From the NCBI GenBank assembly GCA_963704035.1, contig CAVPGR010000002.1, positions 930,001 through 994,000 on the forward strand: a stretch of 64,000 nt of DNA, given 5' to 3'. Under the pieces are notes generated by a model. It did no database searches. It was not told the origin of the DNA and saw only the letters and a list, made by a program, of their open reading frames with translations. Shown in pieces: positions 54,527-61,749 of this stretch. Source of the stretch: JAOSJL01 sp963704035 (lineage in GTDB: Bacteria > Actinomycetota > Acidimicrobiia > IMCC26256 > JAOSJL01). Every line of letters starts with the position of its first letter. Position 1 is the first letter of the stretch. The position numbers were made by a program, and so were the translations under genes.

Positions 54527-56092
54527 CTACGCCGCACTCGACACGAGTCGACGAACGTCGGACTCGTTCGAGCAGCGCTCGAGCGCGGTGTCCATGGAGA
54601 TCCGCCCGGTACGAACGAGGTAGGCGAGGCTCTGGTCCATGGCGACCATGCCGTGCTTGGCCCCCGCCTGGATCATCGAGTAGATCTGGTGGACCTTCGC
54701 CTCCCGAATGAGGTTCCGTACCGCCGGCGTCGCCATCATCACCTCGGCCGCCACGACACGCCCCGCGCCATCGGCGGTCGGGAGGAGTTGCTGGGTGACG
54801 ATTCCCTGGAGCGACGAGGCGAGTTGCACCCGGATCTGCTGCTGCTGGTGTGCGGGAAACACGTCGATGACGCGGTCGATCGACTGTGGTGCATCCTGCG
54901 TGTGGAGGGTCGCGAAGACGAGGTGGCCGGTTTCAGCCGCGGTGAGCGCGGTCGAGATCGTCTCGAGGTCGCGCATCTCACCCACCAGGATCACATCGGG
55001 GTCCTGACGGAGAACGTGCTTGAGCGCGTCGGCGAAGCCGTGGGTGTCCTCGCCCACCTCACGCTGGTTCACCACGCACATCTTGTGTTCGTGCACGAAC
55101 TCGATCGGGTCCTCGACCGTCATGATGTGGAGAGGGCGGGAGCGGTTGATGATGTCGACGAGAGACGCCAACGTCGTGGATTTCCCGGATCCCGTGGGCC
55201 CCGTGACGAGCACCAGACCGCGGGGAAGGTCGGCGAACGTGCGTGTCGATTCGGGTAGGCCGAGATCGTCGAAATCGACGATCTCGAACGGAACAGCCCT
55301 CATGACCACGCCGACCGCGTTGCGCTGGAGGAACACGTTCACGCGGAAGCGACTCAGCCCCGGGACGGTGTAGCTGGTGTCGAGCTCGAGATCGTCCTCG
55401 AATCGCTCCCTGGCCCTCTGGGGAAGGATCGCGTAGACCATCTGACGGATCATCGAACCGTTGAGAACCGGGAAGTCGGTGAGTTGGTGGAGTTCGCCGT
55501 TGACCCGGATCACGGGCCGCGAGTTCGCCGCGAGGTGGAGGTCGGAACCACCGGCTTCGAGGACACGTTCCAGCAACTGGTTGATGTGGACGTCGTCGTC
55601 GGGTCCGCCCTCGCCGACGTGCATCCCGCGCGCGGACCCCGCACCGGACACGGCTTCGGCGCCGTAGACGCCGACGATGGCGTCGGCCAACTCCGTGCGG
55701 TCGGCGACCGCCGCCTCGATCTCGGTTCCGGTCGCCGCGCGCACCGCGTCGAGCGCCGCCTGGTCGCCCGGCTCGGCGAATGCCACCACGAGTCGCTGGC
55801 CGTCGAAATCCACGCCGAGTGCCTGGTGCTCACCCGCCACCGCTGCGGGAAGCATGGTCGCAGCCTCCGGGTGTACGGGTGTCGACGTGAGGTCGAAGAA
55901 GCGCAGCCCGAACGCTCCGGCGATGGCGGCCGTCAGATCCTTTTCGGCCACCAGATCGTTGCGCCGCAGCACGACCGGCAGGGTCACACCGGTGCGGTTG
56001 GCCTCCTCGAGCGCCCCTTCCAGCGCGTCACGCGCGAGGACGTGACGTTCCACGAGGAGTTCGCCCACCTGTCGGGCCTGTGTGGTCAACAT
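54527..56092 (-). CDS. pilT: Pilus retraction ATPase PilT with MshEN-like N-terminal domain
   Basis: Hexameric AAA+ motor for pilus retraction. The C-terminal about 350 residues are PilT: GPTGSGKSTTLASLVDIIN (Walker A near 300), TVEDPIEFVHEHK (Asp box), GEMRDLETISTALTAAETGH (Walker B), FATLHTQDA (His box) and AVRNLIREAKVHQIYSM, the PilT-specific AIRNLIRE motif. Unlike typical PilT (about 345 residues), it carries about 150 extra N-terminal residues (QVGELLVERHVLARDALEGA, LRRNDLVAEKDLTAAIAGAF) resembling MshEN/GspE-N domains, some of which bind cyclic-di-GMP. Confidence 0.9.
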   Translation of the reverse strand: MLTTQARQVGELLVERHVLARDALEGALEEANRTGVTLPVVLRRNDLVAEKDLTAAIAGAFGLRFFDLTSTPVHPEAATMLPAAVAGEHQALGVDFDGQRLVVAFAEPGDQAALDAVRAATGTEIEAAVADRTELADAIVGVYGAEAVSGAGSARGMHVGEGGPDDDVHINQLLERVLEAGGSDLHLAANSRPVIRVNGELHQLTDFPVLNGSMIRQMVYAILPQRARERFEDDLELDTSYTVPGLSRFRVNVFLQRNAVGVVMRAVPFEIVDFDDLGLPESTRTFADLPRGLVLVTGPTGSGKSTTLASLVDIINRSRPLHIMTVEDPIEFVHEHKMCVVNQREVGEDTHGFADALKHVLRQDPDVILVGEMRDLETISTALTAAETGHLVFATLHTQDAPQSIDRVIDVFPAHQQQQIRVQLASSLQGIVTQQLLPTADGAGRVVAAEVMMATPAVRNLIREAKVHQIYSMIQAGAKHGMVAMDQSLAYLVRTGRISMDTALERCSNESDVRRLVSSAA

Positions 56093-56162
56093 CGGAGTCC
56101 CCGCATCACGGCGCTCGGTTCACGGTCCATCTCCCCCGGTCATCGGCCCCTCGCGCCCTCGA

Positions 56163-56188
56163 CTTGATCAGGCACCGGTGTGATCAAG
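56163..56188. other. Inverted repeat across the pilB stop codon
   Basis: Arms CTTGATCA and TGATCAAG are perfect, with a 10-base loop, and include the pilB stop (56184-56186). It may be an RNA hairpin that limits read-through from pilB to pilT or stabilises the pilB mRNA. The rest of 56093-56162 has no recognised signal. Confidence 0.45.
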
Positions 56189-57866
56189 CCACGACCCGGA
56201 AGACCTCTTCGAGGCTGGTCCGGCCCAGCGCCACCTTTCGGAGCCCGTCATCACGGAGAGTGAGCATCCCGCGGATCATCGCCGCCTTCTTGATGTCGTC
56301 GCTGGTGCGCCGCTCGATGATGAGGCGCTCGATCTCCTCGTCGAAGAGGAGCACCTCGAAGAGGGCGAACCGGCCCCGGTAACCCGTCCGACTGCAACTC
56401 TCACATCCCACGGGTCGGAACAGCGTGGGCCAGTCATGCTCACTGAGCGCCTCGGTGGGCCAGCCCGCCTCGACGAGCTCGGGCTCACTCGGTTGGTACT
56501 CCTCCTTGCAGTGCTCACACAGGCGTCGAGCGAGACGCTGGGCGAGGACGCAGTCGATCGCGCTGACCACCAGGAACGGTTCCACACCCATCTCCACGAG
56601 ACGCATCGGTGTGGACGAAGAGTCATTGGTGTGCAGGGTCGAGAGAACCATGTGGCCCGTGATCGACGCTTCGGCGGCGATCGTCGCCGTCTCGCGGTCG
56701 CGGATCTCGCCGACCAAGAGGACGTCGGGGTCGGAGCGCAGGATCGAACGCAAAGCCGATGCGAACGTCAGACCCGCCTTGGGATTGACGTTGATCTGGT
56801 TGATCCCCGCCAGGCGGTATTCGACGGGGTCCTCGACGGTGATGAGGTTCCGGTCGGGGACGTTGATCTGGTTCAGAGTCGCGTACAGCGTCGTGGACTT
56901 GCCCGATCCGGTCGGGCCCGTCACCAGGATCGTCCCGTTGGGACGGTTGACGGCGCGTTCGTAGCGCTCCTTGGGCTCGGGGAGGAACCCCAGATCGTCG
57001 AGTGAGAGCAGCGCCTGGGTCTTGTCGAGAATCCGCATGACCAGCTTCTCGCCGTACACGGTCGGGAGTGTGGCGAGGCGCAGATCGATGGCCTGGTCCC
57101 CCACGTTGACCGAGATCCGACCGTCCTGGGGAAGACGACGCTCCGAGATGTTGAGCTCCGCCATGATCTTCAGCCGGCTCGTCACTCCCGCCTGGATCGA
57201 CTTCGGTGACCGCATGACCTCGTGCAGCACACCGTCGACCCGGAACCGGATCCGCAGGTCGGTTTCGCTGGGTTCCACGTGGATGTCGGAGGCACGGTCG
57301 TGTACGGCCTGAGTGATCAGAAGATTCACGAACTTGACGATCGGCGCGTCGTCGACGACCGCCGTGACGTCCATCAGGTCTTCGCCTTCGGCGAACTCGT
57401 CGGACGCCTGCTGGGCCATTGATTCGACATCGGTATCGAGTCGGTAGAACCGCTCGATGGCGTCGGCGATCTGCTCGCTCGTGGCGACCACCGTGCGGAT
57501 ATTCGAACCGGTGATCGCGCGGATGTCGTCCATCGCGAAGACGTTCGAGGGATCCGACATCACGACGACGAGCTCTTCGTTCTCGAAGCGCACGGGCAAG
57601 GCCTGGTAGCGACGCGCGAGCGCCTCGGGGATCCGGCTCACGACCGACGCGTCGATGGAGTAGTCGTTGAGGTCGACGAAATCGAGGCCGACCTGCTGCG
57701 CGAGGGTCCGCATGAGGTCGATCTCGGTGATCGCCCCGTTCTCGATCAAGATCCGACCGAGAGGCTTGTCGCTCACGGGTTGCTGCGACAAGGCCGCGTC
57801 GAGAGCAGCCTTGGTCACCAGGCCCTGCTCGAGCAGCAGGGTCCCCAGGTTTGCGGCCTCGGACAC
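56184..57866 (-). CDS. pilB: Pilus extension ATPase PilB
   Basis: Hexameric motor for pilus assembly, 560 residues. N-terminal MshEN domain: NLGTLLLEQGLVTKAALDAA and LGRILIENGAITEIDLMRTL, the paired RLGxxLxxxG-like motifs that bind cyclic-di-GMP in MshE. C-terminal ATPase: GPTGSGKSTTLYATLNQIN (Walker A), TVEDPVEYRLAGINQI, GEIRDRETATIAAEASITGH, LSTLHTNDSSSTP, and a zinc finger CEHCKEEYQ ... CESCSRTGYRGR typical of PilB/GspE. About 100 bases (57867-57968) separate it from the DUF4388 gene with nothing recognised. Confidence 0.95.
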   Translation of the reverse strand: MSEAANLGTLLLEQGLVTKAALDAALSQQPVSDKPLGRILIENGAITEIDLMRTLAQQVGLDFVDLNDYSIDASVVSRIPEALARRYQALPVRFENEELVVVMSDPSNVFAMDDIRAITGSNIRTVVATSEQIADAIERFYRLDTDVESMAQQASDEFAEGEDLMDVTAVVDDAPIVKFVNLLITQAVHDRASDIHVEPSETDLRIRFRVDGVLHEVMRSPKSIQAGVTSRLKIMAELNISERRLPQDGRISVNVGDQAIDLRLATLPTVYGEKLVMRILDKTQALLSLDDLGFLPEPKERYERAVNRPNGTILVTGPTGSGKSTTLYATLNQINVPDRNLITVEDPVEYRLAGINQINVNPKAGLTFASALRSILRSDPDVLLVGEIRDRETATIAAEASITGHMVLSTLHTNDSSSTPMRLVEMGVEPFLVVSAIDCVLAQRLARRLCEHCKEEYQPSEPELVEAGWPTEALSEHDWPTLFRPVGCESCSRTGYRGRFALFEVLLFDEEIERLIIERRTSDDIKKAAMIRGMLTLRDDGLRKVALGRTSLEEVFRVVA

Positions 57867-57968
57867 CGGACCTCCCGCGACGTGTGTTGCACCGGGTGTA
57901 TCGGCCCCTTCAGCGTGTTCCTGTAACCGTCGGGTTCCCCCGCCGCAGAGACCCTTTCCCGGTTGGCG

Positions 57969-59189
57969 TCAGGACCGGTGAAGGCTCGAGAACATCCTCA
58001 GCGCCTCGCCCCGTTCCCGAGCCGACAGCGGCCCGGGCTCCCGGGACGACTCCGGCTCCTCCTTCTCGTTCTTCTCCGTCTCCTTCTCCGTGTCGCTCTC
58101 TTCGCTCTCCTGAGGGGGCTCGCTCGGAGGATCCACCGAGGAGACCTCAGAGGCCGCAGAGCCCTCAGGGGGGTTGGTGCCGCTCGAGCCACCTCCGGTC
58201 AGAGCCTCAGCGAGGATCGTGCGACCCGGTGTGGTTCCCGCCTGGGGTTCCAGGAATGCCGCGGCCTCTGCCCCGGCTTCCAGAAGTGAGGGATCGGCGA
58301 GTTCCCCCGGGCCCACGCCGGCACGTTCCGGACGCGGAGGACCCCCGGGCGCGGGGCCTGTGGCCTTCTCGACGGATCGCTGCGCCTCGGCCTGCGCAGC
58401 CTTCAACTCCTCCATGGTGAACGGCGTGACGTCGCGCCGCGGCGAACCCACTTCCGCGAACACCGGCGTGGCCGGTGGCACCTCCTGTGGCACGCCGACG
58501 TTCGATGGGCCTTCGGCAGAGACCTCGTCTGCGGCCACCTCGTCTGCGGCCAGCGCGACCGACACGTCGGGGACCTCGACGTGCTCGGAAACCGGGCCGT
58601 CGGTGGCGTGTCGCTCGCCGACCATCTCGGCTGCGCCCGCCTCGACAAGACCCTTCAGCACACCTGACACATCGAGAACGGAGCGACCCAGTGTCCTGGC
58701 GATCTCGCGGACGTTCTTGTGACCGTCGACGGTGGTGACGACGCTCCAGGTGTCGCGCTCGAGCTGGATCGACTCCCGGTTCAGGTTGCGCGCGAGAAGG
58801 GGGCGTGCATTGGGTGACGGGATCACAGCCTCGATCGCCGACCAGTCGCGCACCAGACCGCGTACGTGATCCAGGACGGGTGCCACGTCGAGCCCGGCTC
58901 CGACAGGCCAGGAGGGGAGACAGTCGGGTTCGAATTCGAATCCCCCCCCGTCCACACGCAGTAACGCGAAACACACATCGATGATCCGGGCCTCGAGCTC
59001 TTCGGAGGCGTCCACCTTCCCCGTGAGCTCCCCCGACTCCGCTCCGCAGAATCGCCCTCCCGCGAAGTAGACAACGCCGCCGACATGATCGGGTTGATCG
59101 ACCCTCAGCGCGCCCGTCTTTCGGGCGTGCGCGAGCCACTCGAGTACCTCGTCGAGTGAAAACGCATCGAGTGTGCCCGAAAGCGGCAC
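57969..59189 (-). CDS. DUF4388 (PATAN-like) domain protein
   Basis: N-terminal DUF4388 domain (about 1-110): PLSGTLDAFSLDEVLEWLAH, KTGALRVDQPDHVGGVVYFA, GGRFCGAESGELTG. Such domains occur in gliding, pilus and two-component signalling proteins. A middle part with a winged-helix look (TVDGHKNVREIARTLGRSVL, SGVLKGLVEAGAAEM, about 180-220) is followed by about 180 disordered residues rich in Pro, Glu and Ser. The GTG at 59189 has GGAGGAG five bases upstream. A 15-bp repeat (58523-58552) encodes ADEVA units. It is the first gene of the pilBTC block, so a regulatory role in pilus motility is likely, but this is inference. Confidence 0.75.
   Translation of the reverse strand: MPLSGTLDAFSLDEVLEWLAHARKTGALRVDQPDHVGGVVYFAGGRFCGAESGELTGKVDASEELEARIIDVCFALLRVDGGGFEFEPDCLPSWPVGAGLDVAPVLDHVRGLVRDWSAIEAVIPSPNARPLLARNLNRESIQLERDTWSVVTTVDGHKNVREIARTLGRSVLDVSGVLKGLVEAGAAEMVGERHATDGPVSEHVEVPDVSVALAADEVAADEVSAEGPSNVGVPQEVPPATPVFAEVGSPRRDVTPFTMEELKAAQAEAQRSVEKATGPAPGGPPRPERAGVGPGELADPSLLEAGAEAAAFLEPQAGTTPGRTILAEALTGGGSSGTNPPEGSAASEVSSVDPPSEPPQESEESDTEKETEKNEKEEPESSREPGPLSARERGEALRMFSSLHRS
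58523..58552. repeat. 15-bp tandem repeat in the DUF4388 gene
   Basis: Two identical copies of cctcgtctgcggcca, read as Ala-Asp-Glu-Val-Ala repeats in the disordered region, nearly the same peptide as the priA repeat. Confidence 0.85.
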
Positions 59190-59304
59190 GGGGACTCCTC
59201 CGGCAGTCCAGGTCCGAGCAAGGAGGCTCAGCTCCTCTGACCGGATTGTCGGCGGATCCGCCGAAGTTCTTGAACGCCGACGATATCGAGGTGTTCGACC
59301 GGTA

Positions 59305-60132
59305 TCAGCCCTTGGGACCGACTGCGGCCTGCATGGCGCGCACCGGCGCTGCAACGCCCGTCCACAGCTCGAACGCGATCGCTGCCTGGTGAACAAGCAT
59401 CCCCAGGCCGTTGACCGTGCGGGCACCGGCTTTCGCTGCGGCCGCCATCATCGGCGTGTGCGGCGGGTCGTACACGAGATCGACCACCACCTGATCCGCA
59501 TGCAGGGCTTCGGCACGGAACGGCGGCGGCTCACCACCCATCCCGATCGGCGTCGCGTTCACGACGACGTCACATGCAGCGACCGCAGGCTCCACATCGG
59601 ACCACGCCACGGTGGCCCCACGGCCTCGAACAGCGCGTTCGGCGGCATCGGAACGCCGCGCCGCGACACTGACGCGTCCACCCGCTTCCCTCAATGCATG
59701 GGTCGCTGCTCTCGCGGCACCGCCCGCGCCCAACACGAGAACGGCTCTACCCGCCACGTCGACAGACTCGTCGACCAGAGCCGCGAGCAGGCCCGGGCCG
59801 TCCGTCGACTCTCCGAACACGGATCCGTCGTCGCGCAACACCAGGGCGTTTGCCGACCCGAGTGCGGCGGCCGTGGGTGAGAGCTCATCGCAGGCCGCCG
59901 CCGCCTCTTCCTTGCACGGCATCGTCACACTCATCCCGCTGATGTGGAGAACCCGCATGGCGTCGACGGCGCCGGCACCGTCGGTGGTGGGGAACGCCGT
60001 GTAGATCCAGTCCAGACCGAGTGCGCCGAAAGCGGCGTTGTGTATCGCCGGCGACAGCGAATGCGCGATCGGGTCGCCCACGACACACGCCACCCGCGTC
60101 GCTCCGCTCGGTACCACCGGTCGCTCACTCAT
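59305..60132 (-). CDS. aroE: Shikimate dehydrogenase
   Basis: NADPH-dependent reduction of 3-dehydroshikimate. GDPIAHSLSPAIHNAAF (substrate site), MSVTMPCKEEAAAACDEL (catalytic Lys), VLVLGAGGAARAATHAL (Rossmann) and VVNATPIGMGG are present; 275 residues from the ATG at 60132. It follows mltG by 10 bases. The other four aro genes lie 15 kb downstream, beyond the pilus locus. The 115 bases to the DUF4388 gene hold nothing recognised. Confidence 0.96.
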   Translation of the reverse strand: MSERPVVPSGATRVACVVGDPIAHSLSPAIHNAAFGALGLDWIYTAFPTTDGAGAVDAMRVLHISGMSVTMPCKEEAAAACDELSPTAAALGSANALVLRDDGSVFGESTDGPGLLAALVDESVDVAGRAVLVLGAGGAARAATHALREAGGRVSVAARRSDAAERAVRGRGATVAWSDVEPAVAACDVVVNATPIGMGGEPPPFRAEALHADQVVVDLVYDPPHTPMMAAAAKAGARTVNGLGMLVHQAAIAFELWTGVAAPVRAMQAAVGPKG

Positions 60133-60142
60133 CTCAACCCGC

Positions 60143-61339
60143 TCATCCCAGCAGATCCTTCTCCGCAGCGGCGGCCACGTTGGCCTCGTGCTTCTCGAAA
60201 GTCTCGGCGAACACGTGGTGTCCCTCCTCGTCCGCCAGCACGTAGAAGCGATACTCCACATCGGCGGGATGCAGGGCAGCCACGAGCGACGCCTCGGTCA
60301 CCGACGAGATCGGGGTCGGAGGTAGCCCCTTGTAGCGGTAGGTGTTGTACGGGGAGTCCGTTCGGCGTTCCGCGTCACTCGTGACCAGCCGCCTTTCGCC
60401 GATGGCAAAGAGAACTGTTGCGTCGATCTGGAGAAGCATCTGATCGGCGAGACGGTTGTAGACCACGGCAGCCACGAGAGGGCCCTCCTCCTCGACGGCT
60501 GTCTCGGACTCGATGAGCGACGCCACGGTGATCACCTGGTACGGCGGGATACCGATCGCCGCCGAACCGCCTGTCAGATCGATGTCGACAGCCACGGCAT
60601 CGAAACGCTCCACCATGGTGCGCAGTATGTCGGTCTCGTCTTCGTGATCGGCCACGAAGTAGGTGTCGGGAAAGAGCAGACCCTCGAGCGACGTCACATC
60701 CGTGGGCTGGTACGCGGATCGCACGGCGCCCGACGAGGCCGCCGCGAGAAACGCCTCGCTACTTCGCCCCGGGAGCTCGCCGACGAGAGTTGCGATCTCC
60801 CGAAGCCGAAGACCGGGCGGCACAGCAAGCTCCTCGAAGGTCACATCGGGACCGGCCTCGAGCTCGCGGGCTGCTGCACGCACACCGATGTTCTCGTCGA
60901 GCTCGTACTCACCAGCCTGGAACGGACCGGCGCCGGTTGCGCCCGCGTAGATCTGGAAGGCCAGAGGCGAACTGATCACCCCCGTGTCGGACAACTCGTC
61001 GCTGATCGTCTTCACGCCCCACCCCTCTTCGATGCGCAGAGTCACGGTGGCGCCGGAACCGCCCCGGGGGTTGACCTGGAACCAGAACCACGCACCCGGC
61101 GCGACCACAAACGCCAGCAGCACGAGGACCAGGAGCGCGGCGAGTGCGATGACGCGATTGCGTCGCACCCGAGCGGAGGGACGGCGCCGATGCTCAGCCT
61201 GGATCTCCGCACGGGTCAGATGCCCGTCTCCGCCGTGGTGACCGTCGGATCTCTCCTCGACGACGTCGTCGACGTCGACGTCGACGTCGACCTCCGCGCC
61301 CCCTCCCGAGTCGGCGCTCCAGTCATCCACGGTTGACAT
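60143..61339 (-). CDS. mltG: Endolytic murein transglycosylase MltG
   Basis: Membrane-anchored lytic transglycosylase that cuts nascent peptidoglycan. An acidic, Val/Asp-repeat N-terminus (about 15-35, from a gtcgac microsatellite at 61262-61300), one membrane helix (IALAALLVLVLLAFVVAPGA, about 64-83), then the YceG domain with ASLIESETAVEEEGPLVAAV (catalytic Glu), VVYNRL and SPYNTYRYKGLPPTPISSV. 398 residues. It overlaps ruvX by 17 bases; alaS-ruvX-mltG-aroE is the standard order. Confidence 0.95.
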   Translation of the reverse strand: MSTVDDWSADSGGGAEVDVDVDVDDVVEERSDGHHGGDGHLTRAEIQAEHRRRPSARVRRNRVIALAALLVLVLLAFVVAPGAWFWFQVNPRGGSGATVTLRIEEGWGVKTISDELSDTGVISSPLAFQIYAGATGAGPFQAGEYELDENIGVRAAARELEAGPDVTFEELAVPPGLRLREIATLVGELPGRSSEAFLAAASSGAVRSAYQPTDVTSLEGLLFPDTYFVADHEDETDILRTMVERFDAVAVDIDLTGGSAAIGIPPYQVITVASLIESETAVEEEGPLVAAVVYNRLADQMLLQIDATVLFAIGERRLVTSDAERRTDSPYNTYRYKGLPPTPISSVTEASLVAALHPADVEYRFYVLADEEGHHVFAETFEKHEANVAAAAEKDLLG

Positions 61340-61748
61340 CCAGCCAGCTCTGGAGGATCACGGCCGCCGCGGCGTCGTCATTGGGTTCTCCGGAGCGCCG
61401 GGAGCCTGTCCGAGCGAGTGCCCGGTCCGCCGCCACGCTCGAGAGGCGCTCGTCATGGGTCTCGACGACGAACTCGTCGCCGGCGAGCTCCCGCAGATCG
61501 TCGACTTCGTTCAAGACAGCGCGGGCGGCAGGACCCGTGGCCCCGGACATGCTCAGGGGAAGACCCACGACGATCGTCTTCACCCCGAACGAGCGTGCCG
61601 CTTCCACGATTGCCACATGATCGGCGTTGTCGGGGGTCACTCCGACGCGTTCCAGAATTCGCCGAGGCGTCGCGAGGATGCCCTCCGGATCTGACAGGGC
61701 AAGACCGATGCGACGCCCACCGATGTCGACGCCCAGAGCACGTGGCAT
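61323..61748 (-). CDS. ruvX: Putative pre-16S rRNA nuclease / Holliday junction resolvase YqgF
   Basis: RNase H-fold nuclease of the YqgF/RuvX family, 141 residues: ALGVDIGGRRIGLALSDPEG (catalytic Asp), VVGLPLSMSGATGPAA, ETHDERLSS (catalytic Glu/Asp) and NDDAAAAVILQSWLD (last Asp). It starts one base after the alaS stop. Confidence 0.95.
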   Translation of the reverse strand: MPRALGVDIGGRRIGLALSDPEGILATPRRILERVGVTPDNADHVAIVEAARSFGVKTIVVGLPLSMSGATGPAARAVLNEVDDLRELAGDEFVVETHDERLSSVAADRALARTGSRRSGEPNDDAAAAVILQSWLDVNRG

Positions 61749-61749
61749 G

